From positions 263,501-327,500 of the forward strand of contig WUJK01000011.1 in the NCBI GenBank assembly GCA_011317545.1: a stretch of DNA of 64,000 nt, read 5' to 3'. This document shows positions 1 through 11,251 of the stretch, piece after piece (within the stretch, counting starts at the first letter, position 1; each line of letters begins with the position of its first letter). Both the position numbers and the translations under genes were made by a program. This DNA comes from Coniella vitis (taxonomy: Eukaryota > Ascomycota > Sordariomycetes > Diaporthales > Schizoparmaceae). The notes beneath the pieces are model-generated. The model worked only from the letters and a program-made list of their open reading frames with translations, made no database searches and was not told the DNA's origin.

Positions 1-1630
1 CAACTACTGGCAGCTCCGCCTGCTCCAGAACATGCAGCTCCGCGGGTTCGACAAGTTCCTGCCCCACGACGCCGCCACAGCAGAAACCTACACACGCGCC
101 GTCCATGGCATCCTGCGCGGCCACCTCGAGTGGCTCTTCACCGTCGCGCAGGTGAGCAGTGGTGATGGGGGTGCTGCTGCGGCGTCCGATCCCGCTGCTG
201 CTGATGGCGAGGACAACAACGACAACAACAACAAAAGCACCAGCAGCAACTACTGGCGCCGTTCGTACCTCATCAGCGGCGTGCCCAAGGATGGACTCGT
301 CTACCAGCTCGACACGCAGCTGTATCCCTTTCTCCAGCTGTGCGAGTACCACCGGGCCTTCTCCAAGCCCACGATCCGGGCCAAGACCAAGGATAACACA
401 GAGGTCAAGGGCCAAGGCAGCGACCCCAGCATCGAGACAGTCAAGACGCCCTCGCCGGCGCCCTCGGCAGCGTCGTCCTCCTCGTCTTCCGCCTCTTCCT
501 CTTCATCCCACTCTCTAACCTCCACACACACGGACCCCTCAAGCGACACGCCCGACACCATCAGCATCAACATCAACGCCGCGAACGGGAAATCCTCGCC
601 ATCTGCAACAAAGGAGCAAGAACCGCACCAAGCCTTCATCCACCGCCTCCTTGCCTCACGCACCTTCCGTCTCGTCCTCACAGACCTCCTCACGCGCGTC
701 GACCCTGCCACCCACCTCTTCACCACAGACGAGACGCCCGCGGACGACGACACGAGCGAGTTCCCGTTCCACATGTCGAGTAATCTGCTGGCGTGGTACA
801 CACTCAAGAGCGTGGCCGATTTGTTGGACGAGTTTGGGGTTTGTTTCGAGCAGAGGCCATCGTCATCGTCATCTTCATCGTCATCGTCCGCTTCTCCTTG
901 TCCTTCCTTTTCTTCTGCTGAGGAGGCTGATGATCGTCGCGATGGCGGTGGTCAAAGTACAGGTGATGACACTGTCGATTCCCTGCCTGCACCAAGCACC
1001 CTCCGCTCGCTCTGCAACGCCCTGCGCGCCGCCATCGACAAATACCTCACCTGTGAATGCCCAGATGGCTCAGGCGAGCGCATGTTTGCCTACGCAATGA
1101 CAAGAAGAAGGAACCACAACACCACCATCACCGCCGCCACCGCCGCCACCGCCAAGGGGCAAGGCCAACCGACGACAGTGACCAGAACATACCACGATGG
1201 CAACGACATGCCGACCCTCTTTGCACACGAGTGGGGCTTTTTGCGAAAAGCCGCCGCGGACGCGCATAGGGTGCGTGTGCGTGTGCGTGTGCGTGCTGGG
1301 GATCGGGAAGAAGAAGAAGAAGAAGAGGACGACGACGACCCGCGCTGGAGACGCCTCTGGGAAAAGACGCTCGAATGGGCTTTCACGCCTGACCCTGGAT
1401 ATCACCTACCTGGGCGTGGCGACGGCTCTGGCTCTCGCTCTGGCTCCAGTTCCGCATCTTTCGACCCGCACACGAGACCAGCTACCCCCCAGCCCAGCAA
1501 ATACAGATACAACACAGGCTACGCCGCCTGCCCGCCCTCTGCGTTCCATGGCCTCGGCAGCGACCACTCGCCCGGGTCCTGGACGCTGGGCTTCTACCAA
1601 GAATGGCGCTTTGCACAACTCACGCACCGC

Positions 1631-1663
<33 letters not shown>

Positions 1664-1844
1664 AACCACGCCGCCCGCGACCGCGAAGCCTCCGCGTGGA
1701 AGCGCATCCAAGGCGCCATGCAATGGGACGGGACGTTCTCGGAAGCTATCGACGTAGAGAGTGGCTTGTGCACGAGCAAGACGTGGTTTAGTTGGCCTGG
1801 AGCCATGATTGGGGAAGGGTTGATTGGAAGGGTTGTTGAGCAGA

Positions 1845-1883
<39 letters not shown>

Positions 1884-1930
1884 CAAGGAGGATGGTGGAA
1901 GCGAAGGGTGGTTTCGACGCGGTGAACTGA
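1..1930 (+). CDS. GH125 / Mug157-like exo-alpha-1,6-mannosidase, 3' part
   Basis: The reading frame is already open at base 2 and ends at TGA 1928-1930, so the gene starts upstream of the window. The visible ~643 residues carry blocks I recognise from the GH125 (Mug157/DUF1237) family: WRRSYLISGVPKDGLVYQLD, QLYPFLQLCEY, a GSWTLGFYQEWRFAQLT block and the C-terminal TSKTWFSWPGAMIGEGLI. Family members hydrolyse alpha-1,6-linked mannose non-reducing ends; fungal members are usually secretory or secreted. The conserved blocks are separated by long low-complexity insertions: an Asn/Asp run, a Ser-rich stretch of about 70 residues, VRVRVR followed by Glu7Asp4, about 12 consecutive Asn, and about 11 Gln just before the C-terminus. 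A strong donor-like CAG/GTGAGC lies at 149-157, but no phase-compatible acceptor follows, so I read through it. The gene converges with the GT90 gene. The family call is fairly sure; activity is inferred. Confidence 0.78.
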
Positions 1931-2252
1931 ACGTATTGCGCAAAGGCTTTCTTTCTTTCTCTGAGAGTGTGTTTGTGTCGATAGATTGGGATTGTATGTG
2001 TGTGTTGCTTTTTTCCATTGGCCCTGAGAGGCGTACAAATTAGCAAGCAGAACAAGAAGGATACATGGTTGCAGACTTTATATATAGAAACGACTCACCA
2101 CAAACGTGCTATTGCGGCCCACCAGCCCGAGGCACTCACCAATGAAACCAGAAATATATTAAATAACCATACATGGGCCGTCATCAAACTGTTCGTGTCT
2201 CGCTCTGCTCCGTCAGGTCCAAGTCCCATTCCAGTCCCCTTTCCCGGTCGTG
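1931..2252. other. convergent intergenic spacer
   Basis: This 322-bp spacer separates the stop codons of the GH125 gene (plus) and the GT90 gene (minus). It must hold both 3' UTRs. It contains a CTTTCTTTCTTTCT run near 1948 and a TATATATAG stretch near 2080. No coding signal was seen. Confidence 0.6.
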
Positions 2253-5200
2253 TCATGCCAGAGCGCCCGCGCCCACACCGGCATCGACACGCTGAAATCC
2301 AATCTTTTCCCTCCCGTCATCCACCAACCGTCCATACTCCAACAACAAGCGAAACATGTAGATCTGCATGTCCTCCCTCCGCATCGCCCGCGCAGCCCAC
2401 TCAGCGCCGGCATCAGCAATCTTCTTGCCCTCCACCTCCCCGCCACCGTTGTTGTCAGGTGACCGCGCAAAGAAGCGCACCGCGCTCCACAGGTCACGCA
2501 CAAGCCGGACATCAACAGGCACAAAGTGCACAAAAGCGTGGATGCGGTCCTCCCACCAGGCCTGCCACAGCGCCGCTCGGTACGGAATCGACCCCGACGC
2601 GACAAACGCCGGAAACCGCCCACTGAACGCCGCGCCGTCGAGGTCAACGAGGTGGCGGTTCTCCCACGCCTTCTGGAAGGGAACGCTGCCGGGCGCCTCT
2701 GCGTCGGGCGCACCGTAAAAGTGCGTGGTCTGCACGGCGCAGTCGGCGGGCTCGCAGCGTCCAAACTCGCCGGTGAACGAGACGTCCAGCGCGAGGTGGC
2801 TGGTTGGAGCAGGCCCCTCGGCGTGGAGGCGCTTTTGTTCCTGCATGGCGCAGTTGATGAAGCGTGGGCGGAGGAACCCTTCCCAGGTGCCGTTGACGGA
2901 AGTGGCCTCGGTGTTTTTGCCGCGCCAAAAGACGCTGTTGCGCTTCTCGGCCCATGGGATGGCATGCTCGCCGTCGAACTGTACATTGCTTGCGTACACA
3001 AAGACGCTGGGGTAGATGATGTCGTTGTAGTTGTGCAGACGACTCTGGCTGAAGACGGGGAAGAGATGGTGTGTTGGTCGGGCTGCCTGGGGCCGGAGCA
3101 GCGCTCCGTGCTGCAAGAAGAGGTCAGGCTGGTGGCAGACATCGCTGGCAAGAGACCAGTCCGCGACGAAGCCGTTTTCCATGTGTGGATCGGAGCACGA
3201 CGCGCACGAATCTCGCTTGTTCCACCAGAGGTACTGATGTACGGGGGCGTCGGGCGGACATGTCGACGCGACCCATTCGTAAAACAGCGGTTGTCTGTAC
3301 CAAGCTTGAAAGTATGGTGAGGGGCGCGTGTAGAGCTGCTCGTCGTCTTCGAGGTATTGCCCTGACCAAGGCTCGTTGGACATTTTGCTGAACCCCTGGA
3401 CCATGGGCTGAACGGCGAGCCTGCCCCTCGACTTTTCGCCTTCGTGCAGATAGGCCTGCATGCGATCGTATGGCACAGAGACACGACACTCGTCGTCAAG
3501 ATTGAAGGCCACCTGCATGTCGGGAAGCCACTGCACAAAAGGCTGGATGATTTCTGAGATATGATCAAGCATCCACGTATACTGTCCATCATGAGGGCCA
3601 AACGACATGTTTCCATTCTGAATCACAATGACGCCAATCGAGGTGGCTGGCGTCTCAATGATGTGCGAAACCCTTTCGCGAAGTTCGTAGGGCGTAGCGC
3701 CCCAAAACGGAAGCAGACTCGAATGGATCTGGTCAAAGTCGTCGATGATGGGTGAGTTGTTGTCGACGGCAAACTTGTACCAAGCGTCGAAATGAGGCGG
3801 CGGCGGCACACCATAACGCCTTCTATACTCGACGACGGCTTCGTCGAGGGATCGGCTCACGCTGGCCTGGCGCATCCACTTGCTCGAAGCTTGTTCAGCC
3901 TGTTTGATGGCCAGGCGAATTGCCTGCTCATCGCTGAGCTTAAAGGCCGCAAAACTCTGCAAGTAAACCAGTGCAAGCAGACCAAAGGAGAGCAGACTTG
4001 CAGGATGGACCCTCTGCCAACGGGGGGCCCTCGGGTCCGAAGTCAGAGGGCCCATATCGTGGAGCTTGGAGTAGAAGATGGCCCTTTCCGCACAAAAGAA
4101 GAGCAAAAAGAGGACCACAAAGGTAAGCAGACCTGAAGAAAATGCTGGCAGGGTGCCAAAAAAGGCCCGCACCTCGATCTGACCGAGGAAAGTACTGACC
4201 ACAACAGTCCAGGCCACTGTAGCAGCAGAAGCGGTGTTGAGCATATGCATCGCGGCTATCGAAGCAAGTGTGACCAAGCCGCTTTCAATGACCAAGTCTC
4301 GCTTGACAAGCCAAGCTGCTTCTGTTGTCAGGCGATGGTCCAGGTCCAAGCCTCCCCATCTCAAGTCCCAGCCGGGCTGCAAGGCAAGGGTCGCTTTGGC
4401 AATGGACAAGGCAATGAGGGCGGCGGCGATCCAGAAGATGTAAGCGAGCCTTGAGCCGAGGTTTGCGCTGGACTTGTCGTCACGAAGCAGATAGCCGATC
4501 GTGGCCAAGAGATAGGCGTCTATGCTTGTGATGACTACTTGGCGGACGGGAATGTCGAATGTCAGCCCTTGGCCGTTTGGACATATGACGCTGGTTCGGT
4601 TCCCTGCATCTGCCTCTGTCCAGTACCAGGTTCCGAGCAAGCCGAACAGCACACTGCACGCGAGCACTTTGGCGCCGTCACCTCGTGGTATTCTGGCAAA
4701 CAAGCTGTGGTGACTTTTGAGCAACGGTGTCGCCTCTAGAAGGGCAATACCTGCGGGAAGAAGAGTCTATCAGGTGGCTCCCGACGCAACGTCAGCTTCT
4801 GGGCGGTATCAATCTCCAGGTCTCCGTGCCAGGGCTTGAATCATGTCGGATGGGAATTGTGGACGCACATAAGTTCCAGACCAGGCGCATTGCATTCTGT
4901 CCACTATCCATGGTGATAACAGCGCGCGAAGCACCAGGGCTCCAACAAGCAAGGCCTGCAAGAGGAGATCATACGAGCGTCCCCAGAATGCTCTCACGCG
5001 CTTGGTATCGTCATCTTGCTTTGCGTGACTGTCGTCGGTGAAATCATCTGTGCCGAGTCGCGTGAACTCGTAGGGCGTCTCGTGCTGCTTCCGTGGAGCC
5101 GCGCATCGGATAGCCAATTGGGCGAGGCCCGCGAAAAGTAATGCAAGAATGGAGAAGTGAATGGGTAGCTCTGATCAATGGGCAAGGCAAGATTAGTCTT

Positions 5201-5491
5201 GGGTTTGGTTCGCTAAAAAGCGCCCGTCCTCCATCATTTCGCGAGGCAATGCTCTGGAACGGCGGGGTAGAGGGCGCATCTCTCGAGACAAAACTCACGG
5301 AAGGCAAGGCTCCAACTATAGCGATAATTGAGGGCGACCGTACAGAGGATCAACGTTCTGGTGGTTTCGCGTTTGGCGCATTAGCTCTGGCGGTCCAGTA
5401 GATGGTCGGCAAGCCATCGTAAGCGTTGTTGCGACAGCGGCGCGTCTTACATTGGAGCCCATAGCCTCAGTAGGTGTGTCATTATGTCCAT
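2253..5491 (-). CDS. GT90 / CAP10-domain glycosyltransferase, polytopic N-terminus
   Basis: My model is complement(2253..4766, 4869..5170, 5299..5357, 5451..5491): four exons, 2916 nt, 971 residues. Donors are GTAAGA, GTGAGT and GTGCGT; the last intron has a GCTGACG branch-like site and ends TGATAG. ATG 5491 is chosen because the long exon has no usable ATG at its 5' end and the joined upstream exons stay in frame. The first ~300 residues hold several hydrophobic segments, for example ILALLFAGLAQLA and LLLQALLVGALVL, consistent with a Golgi or ER membrane protein. The C-terminal third carries the CAP10 signature GRFPAFVASGSIPYRA followed by WWEDRIHAFVHFVPVD. GT90 members transfer xylose or glucose to glycans or proteins (Cryptococcus CAP10/CXT1, animal POGLUT). 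The donor and acceptor here cannot be told. Family call secure; the position of intron 3 is the least certain part. Confidence 0.83.
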
Positions 5492-7077
5492 CAGCCGAAC
5501 GCGTGTTTTACTCAGTCCAGAGTGGTCTTGACATAGCCAAGGAGGAAGCAGTGTTTGTCGAGCATGGCAGCAGCTGTGAGGAAAGGAAGAGGAGCCGTCA
5601 CAAGTTGATCGATCAAGTGGGCGAAGAAAGGGCCCGTCTGACAGCCGACATGGGGGCGATGCATGGAGGCAGGGGGATTCGCTGCCTGCTGCTCCTCTAA
5701 GGCCCGTCCTTGTAAAGTACCTTGCATGCATGGGACCAACGGCTTCGAGGCCGCAGAGGCGCTGCGGGCTACAGACAACATTCAGAACTCTCGACAAGAA
5801 TGAAGAGCGATTTTCCTCGCGGGTTGAGTCAGCAAGCGTCTAGTTGCGTCTTGCAGATCCAGGGGCCGCATAACCTGGATCCAAGGCCCTGTTTGAAGCG
5901 CATATCTCGACATTTCGACTTGCCCAGCAGGCAGACAGACAGACCAGCAGGCCCTGTGGTGATGTTGGGACCCTGGACCTGTCCATCCAACCGACGTCGA
6001 TGCTGGGGCTGCCGCTAACCGAAACACTCGCATTGGACATCAACAGGCCCGGAGACGCAACGCTCTTGGACAATGTGCAAAAGCGGGGCGGCCTGTTCTC
6101 GATCGCAGGACGCAGCACACCGCGTTGAACATGCTTAAATGAGAGAGAAAGCCATGGCTGGCTCGCTTGTCCGTGTGCTGCGTACGAGAATTGCACATCG
6201 ACAAACTTTGTGACAGATGTTTGGCAGATTATCTTCCGGGTGCCAAGCTCGCAGCCAGTGGGCGGACACGAATCATGCAACACGTGCTTTGTCGATCGAT
6301 GTCGAGCGGCTTGGGTTGGCGCCGGCATTTGTCGACGCGGGCTGGTTTGTTGGTTCGTCTTGGTTGAAATGCCACACAGTGACTTGGTCATGGCGACGAC
6401 GCTTTTTGGCTTCTTGACGGGTCCTCGGCCATCGTCGTGACTTGTTCAGACGGGAGAAAGGAAGCACAAAGTACTTCGCGGGCGGCAGCTGCCTTGAGTG
6501 GGTGAAGGCGAGTTTGAAACTATCGTCGTTGTCACTTTTAGAGAAAGTGAGGAAAGCCAAAGAATGACGGCGAGCTTAGCTAATTCTGATCTAGACCTAG
6601 AGCTGTATAGTACAGGCGGTACTGGCAGTACTGGGCACAGGGGGGGGCGGCGTGCAAGCGGCTCTGCTGTAGCTCACGGCTTAGGGGCGTGCAGAGGCGT
6701 GTTAGCGGCCAAAGCGGCCTGGTTCCGCCGGGAAATTAGCAGGACTAGCATGGGCCTGATGGGGGCTGGACTGACTAGCCCACTAACCATGACCCTGGAG
6801 CCACGTGATGGCGCATTTGGTTCAGGTACCTGGGTACTGCGCATGGTGGGCATTGTAACTGCTGGACCTCCGAGCTTGACAGCTCCGTGACGTCGGATGC
6901 TTTGGTCCGCTCCTCTCTCCATTCTCTCCTCCAACCCACCGCATCGCCAACCTCGCCGTCCCCACAGCCACACGACACACGCTCCCTCTGGACGTGGGTG
7001 GGTGGTCAGCCTCGCTCCCTGAATGATCAAGCCGCCCAATTGAAGCTGCATCCAGCAGCCAACCCTTTCTCCCCGCC
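5492..7077. other. intergenic region, divergent promoters
   Basis: This 1.6-kb spacer lies between the divergent starts of the GT90 gene (5491, minus) and the UVRAG/Atg14-domain gene (7078, plus). Open frames here (for example 6498-6890) lack recognisable motifs. The last 200 bases before 7078 are pyrimidine-rich (CTCCTCTCTCC, CCAACCCACCGC), as is common for fungal core promoters and 5' UTRs. No further feature is supported. Confidence 0.5.
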
Positions 7078-8989
7078 ATGGCCGACTCCTCGCGCCCGCT
7101 GTTGCTGCCCCAAAACCGCAAGCTGCGCCACCTGCACGGCCTCTTCTTGCGCAACCTCACCTTTGACCGCCTTCAGGGCCGTACTGCCGACGACTCCGAG
7201 GTGAAGCACTCTCCGCGAAAGGCAGAGTCCCTGCGAGAGTCTTCCAAGCTGCAGCATTCAGCCTCGACCGAGAACCTGCACTTGCTGCGTCCCGCCAGCA
7301 GTCGCCGCCGCAGCACGAATCTGGGTAGTGCAGCCCCCTTGACGCGCCAGAAACAACTCGAGGCCTCGATTGACAAGCGCGTCGCCAATGTCTTCTTCTC
7401 CTTGCATCTACCGGGCGATAGCGGTGAGGACCCGCTGTACATTAGCGAAGTGGGAGAACGCGCGACGGTACACACACAGCGCCCGCTGACGCCTTTGTTG
7501 GAATGACCTTTTGGGCTGACCCAGAAAACTGCTGCAGAATTTTGACTTTCGCTTCTTCGAATTGTCTCGAGCTGCCGATGCGACCACCCTGCGCTCACCC
7601 CAGCTCATAATCAAGCTCTGGGCGCAGCGTTCTGGGGCTTGGTCTCTGCACCTTGAGCAGTTCCTTGACCTGCGCCGCTTGAACTTCCTCGGCAGTCTGG
7701 TCGGCACCAACTTTCCGCCCAATTGCCTTGTCTTCCACCTTGTCGACGGCGCCTATACTCTTGAGCTACCTTCCAAGACCTTTCCACCTAGACAAGGTCT
7801 CGTGGAACCCACGTCGTCATACAATGCGCTCATGCGGTTGTCCACCCTCGAGCATTCCATACAAGATGCACTGGCGACCCAAGACAAGCTTAAGGAGCAG
7901 ATCAGCAGCCTAGTCGCCAATCACATAGATACCCAGTTGCAGCTGACCGAGGCAGAAGACGGCTTAAAGCTGACCACCAAATATGTCACTGCCGAGCAAA
8001 GGGCTGTCAAAGGCTCGATCGAGCAGATTCAGCACCTCCACACTTCCATTAACGATCGTCGTGACATGATCAGCAAAGGCCGCTTTCTCATGGACAAAAC
8101 GGACCAAGACATGATGAACGCGCTGTCGAGGCTGATGGAGGACAAAGAGCAGTGCAAAAAGACCAGGGAGGATATCCGAGGGCAGCGTCGTCGTATCTGT
8201 GAGGATCTGAATGACATTTTCAGGATCGAGCCGGTTCCAAACGGCAAACCCCTGCAGTTCCAGATTCGAGGCATCCACTTGCCAAACGCCGAGGACTATG
8301 GTGCCGGCTTACTGACGGGTGCTCAGGAAGACGAGTTATCCGCTGCGCTGGGCCATGTCGCTCTCCTCACTCAACACTTGGAAATGTACCTTTCGGTTCC
8401 CCTGGCATACCCCATCACTTGCTGTGGTAGTCGCAGCTATGTGACTGACCACATATCCATTCTCAAAGACCCTGTGCGTGATTTCCCGCTCTACATACCG
8501 CGGGGAGGCTCTTCTGCACATTTCCGCTTTGACTATGGCTGGTTTATCCTCAACAAGAACATTGAGACGCTCTGCTCAGCACAGGGCCTTAGAGTCATGG
8601 ATATCCGACACACGCTGCCGAATTTGAAATATTTGCTCTACGTCTGCAGTGCTGGCTCCGATGAGCTCCCCGAGCGCAAGAAGGGAGGGGTGCGGGGCCT
8701 TCGCGCTGGCATCATGCGGAGCCGGGGCGTCAGTCTGGCGGATGACACTCACAGTCTCGCATCCAGTCGGCGTGGTAGTGTCGATAGCGACGCGCCCGCC
8801 GGCACCAGGTTTGGAGGAGATAGTCGTCGGGTAAGCCGAACAGACAGTCCGGCTACCACTCGTGGCAAGGGCCATGGCAGCGACTCCATTATGCCAGACG
8901 ACGTACCTGATGTTGGTGTCGCGTTTCAAGAGCCATTTGGCAAGGTGAACTTGCGCACAAAGGGCATGCGCGAGCATGTAGGAAAGTAA
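7078..8989 (+). CDS. UVRAG / Atg14-domain protein (Vps38-like Vps34-complex subunit)
   Basis: Two exons, 7078..7467 and 7538..8989 (donor ACG/GTACAC, acceptor CTGCAG), give 613 residues. The N-terminus has the family-typical block LLLPQNRKLRHLHGLFLRNLTF, then a C2-like region that is split by the intron (about residues 90-215; NFDFRFFEL follows the junction). A long charged heptad region at about 225-350 is a probable coiled coil (LSTLEHSIQDALATQDKLKE). A conserved C-terminal block at about 430-500 contains YIPRGGSSAHFRFDYGWFIL and LPNLKYLLYVCSAG. UVRAG/Vps38 and Atg14 proteins bring the PI3-kinase Vps34-Vps15-Vps30 complex to endosomes or the phagophore. The C2-like region plus coiled coil favours UVRAG/Vps38 over Atg14, but I cannot separate them firmly. 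The stop codon overlaps a perfect donor sequence (see findings). Confidence 0.82.
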
Positions 8990-9280
8990 GTGGTCAACCA
9001 ACACCTGCGATGCATTGGGAATTGTTTCTCTCGTGTTGATTTTGGTTCGGCTTCTCGAGATTCTTGTTTGGCTACTGTCGAGATACCCCATTGCGATTGA
9101 TTGAACTTTCTCTTGTTGGTTATGCATCCAAAGACATTCTAGATATGAGTTTTCGCTGTCGTGAAACTATTCCTACAGAGACTCCTTCTATGAACCCCCC
9201 GGATCCTTGCTTTGCACCGTTGTATCATATGTGCCTTTATTATCCTCCTACCACACTTTCCCCTTTGATGATCCTGTTTT

Positions 9281-11251
9281 TCAAAAGTCGTGTCTGGCAT
9301 GTTTGCTCTTCTTCCGCAACCAATGTCCGTATTTGAACAGCACAAAAGGAATGGGAATAAATGCAATACTGATGAAGCCCAACGTGGAACTCGCCCACCC
9401 AACCCCCAACTTGGTGTACATGGCCGTCGCAAACAACGGAAACCCAGCACCCAGCATGCTTCTGAAAAAGTCGTTGCCGGCGAGCACGCTGGCCGCATAC
9501 ACGGGGTACGCGTCGGACAGGTAATTCAAGACCGAGTTGAAGAGCAAAAAGGCACCGACGCTGAACCACGCGGTGCCGATAATCGGCACGATCCAGTGGA
9601 TGTCGGGGCGGCTCGTCCAGCCGAACCAGAACAGGCAGATGGGGATGGCAAAGGCGCCCACAAACGCAGGCGGGAGGCGCCATTCGGGGCGCAGCTCGCC
9701 GTTTTCGTTGAACTTGGGCTCAATGTACCTGTGCTGGTACCAAAACAGCGGAGGGGCGACGACGAAGATGCCGATGAGGATGCCGAGGAATGCGAGCCCT
9801 TCTGTGCCCAGTGTGAAGCCGTAGATCTCAATGAAGACGAGGGGGAAGCTTTCGAACCAAATGTACAAGAGGCCATAGATCAGGGCAATGTACAGGTCGA
9901 GCAAAAACACAATCGGCTCGGTGAAGAGCAGCGTGAACGGCCGGATGAGCGCCATGCGCACGACGTCTTTGCCCGTCATGTCCTGGCCAGCGAGTTCCGG
10001 CTCGCACGTCAGCTTGTCGTTGCCTGTCAACCGGCGCAGGCGACGGGTACGGCGGTAGAGGATGTTTGCGGAGGACGTCTCGGGGAGGAAGAAGACGAGC
10101 AAGGCAAGGCAGAAGCCGGACAGCCACATGATTTCCCAGATGGTCCAGCTCCAGCCTCTGGCTTCGACGGCGAACCCGCCCACGAGGGGGCCCAGGGTTG
10201 GCCCGCAGACGGCGCCGAAGCCCCAGACGGCCATGCCGTAGGTGCGTTTGGACGGGGTGTACATGTCGCCGATGCTGGCGCCGCCCGTGGCCAGCGACGG
10301 CGAGCCGATGAAGCCCGTCAGGAAGCGGAAGGCCAGGAGCATGCCGAAGTTTGTCGCGAGGGCAGTGGGCACTTGGAAGACGACAAAGACGGCCAGGGTG
10401 ATGATGTACACGGGGTTGCGGCCAATCTGCGGGATTTCCGACATGGGCGCCCAGAGCATGGGCCCCACGGCATAGCCTGCGACGAAAAGCGTCAGGCCGA
10501 GGGTGGCGGCGACTTGGGAGACGCCAAAGACGGTCATGACGTCGGTGATGCCTGCGGAGAAGATGGCGCTGCCGATGTAGACGGAGAAGGTCAGGAAGCA
10601 GATTTCAAAGGTGACAAAGAACTTTTTGGGATTGGACCAGTTCATGGGGTTCTGTTGGGCTTTATTAGCAGGTCTACTCTGGTGCAAAGGCTTTGGGGAG
10701 GAAGGAGGAGAGGCACATACGGCTGGATCATCAGGTCCATACCAATCCACAACATAGACATCACGGCCTTTTTCAGGATCCACGTAACGTCCGTTCTCGG
10801 CACCACCACCACCGTTACTCCCCCTCAACATATCCTGCGACGTCTCTCTCCCTCCATGGTGCTGCTGTCTTTCACCATGTGGCCCCGCAACATCACCCGA
10901 TGAAGAGGAGGGATAGGAAGATGAAGAAGGCAAGCCTTGCGAGCGGGGCAAGTGCGCCACATCGTGCGGTGTGCGTTGAGGGATCTGCTCCTGTTGATGC
11001 TCATGCCCCCGCCCACCGTCCATCAGGAAGCTGTCTCGTCGCGTGTCCTTCTCGTTGTGCTTGTCGGAATCGTGGTCGGACGAAGAAGGCCGTGCTGGCG
11101 TCCCGTACAAGCACATGTTGGTCGATTTCTCCTCGTGCACGTAGCGTGTCCATATCGAAGGGTCGACTTCTTCTGGGTAGCGCAGGACGCGTCGGCCTGT
11201 GACGAGGCGGGCGCATTGGCCAAAGAAGGATTCGCGGATGAGGTCCTTCAT
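9281..11251 (-). CDS. MFS transporter, DHA1 drug:H+ antiporter type
   Basis: The frame 11251-9281 is fully open (656 codons), but it almost certainly contains a 69-nt in-frame intron at 10652-10720 (GTATGT donor, GCTAATAA branch, CAACAG acceptor). Removing it joins GPDDPA to NPMNWSNPKKFF, the usual junction before TM1 in this family, and leaves 633 residues. A hydrophilic cytoplasmic N-terminus of about 180 residues (Ser/His/Gln-rich) precedes twelve predicted membrane segments. Visible motifs include GRNPVYIITL and LAFRFLTGFIGSPSLATGGASIGDMY (MFS TM4 region) and GFGAVCGPTLGPLVGGF (DHA1 TM5 motif C). Members of the Flu1/Tpo1/Qdr type export drugs, polyamines or toxic metabolites by proton antiport. 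The substrate is unknown. Adjacent genes give no specific hint. Confidence 0.88.
   Translation of the reverse strand: MKDLIRESFFGQCARLVTGRRVLRYPEEVDPSIWTRYVHEEKSTNMCLYGTPARPSSSDHDSDKHNEKDTRRDSFLMDGGRGHEHQQEQIPQRTPHDVAHLPRSQGLPSSSSYPSSSSGDVAGPHGERQQHHGGRETSQDMLRGSNGGGGAENGRYVDPEKGRDVYVVDWYGPDDPAVCASPPSSPKPLHQSRPANKAQQNPMNWSNPKKFFVTFEICFLTFSVYIGSAIFSAGITDVMTVFGVSQVAATLGLTLFVAGYAVGPMLWAPMSEIPQIGRNPVYIITLAVFVVFQVPTALATNFGMLLAFRFLTGFIGSPSLATGGASIGDMYTPSKRTYGMAVWGFGAVCGPTLGPLVGGFAVEARGWSWTIWEIMWLSGFCLALLVFFLPETSSANILYRRTRRLRRLTGNDKLTCEPELAGQDMTGKDVVRMALIRPFTLLFTEPIVFLLDLYIALIYGLLYIWFESFPLVFIEIYGFTLGTEGLAFLGILIGIFVVAPPLFWYQHRYIEPKFNENGELRPEWRLPPAFVGAFAIPICLFWFGWTSRPDIHWIVPIIGTAWFSVGAFLLFNSVLNYLSDAYPVYAASVLAGNDFFRSMLGAGFPLFATAMYTKLGVGWASSTLGFISIAFIPIPFVLFKYGHWLRKKSKHARHDF

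Noticed and set aside
152..246. Possible intron in the GH125 gene starting at a strong CAG/GTGAGC donor
   Set aside because: None of the nearby AG acceptors (237, 243, 246) returns to the reading frame of the conserved WRRSYLISG block.
301..807. Long open frames on the minus strand inside the GH125 gene and other genes
   Set aside because: They mirror GC-rich coding sequence and repeat-coded low-complexity runs; they lack motifs and consistent starts.
6498..6890. Possible 130-codon gene upstream of the UVRAG/Atg14-domain gene
   Set aside because: No motif, biased Gly/Arg composition, frames open on both strands; more likely promoter or 5' UTR sequence.
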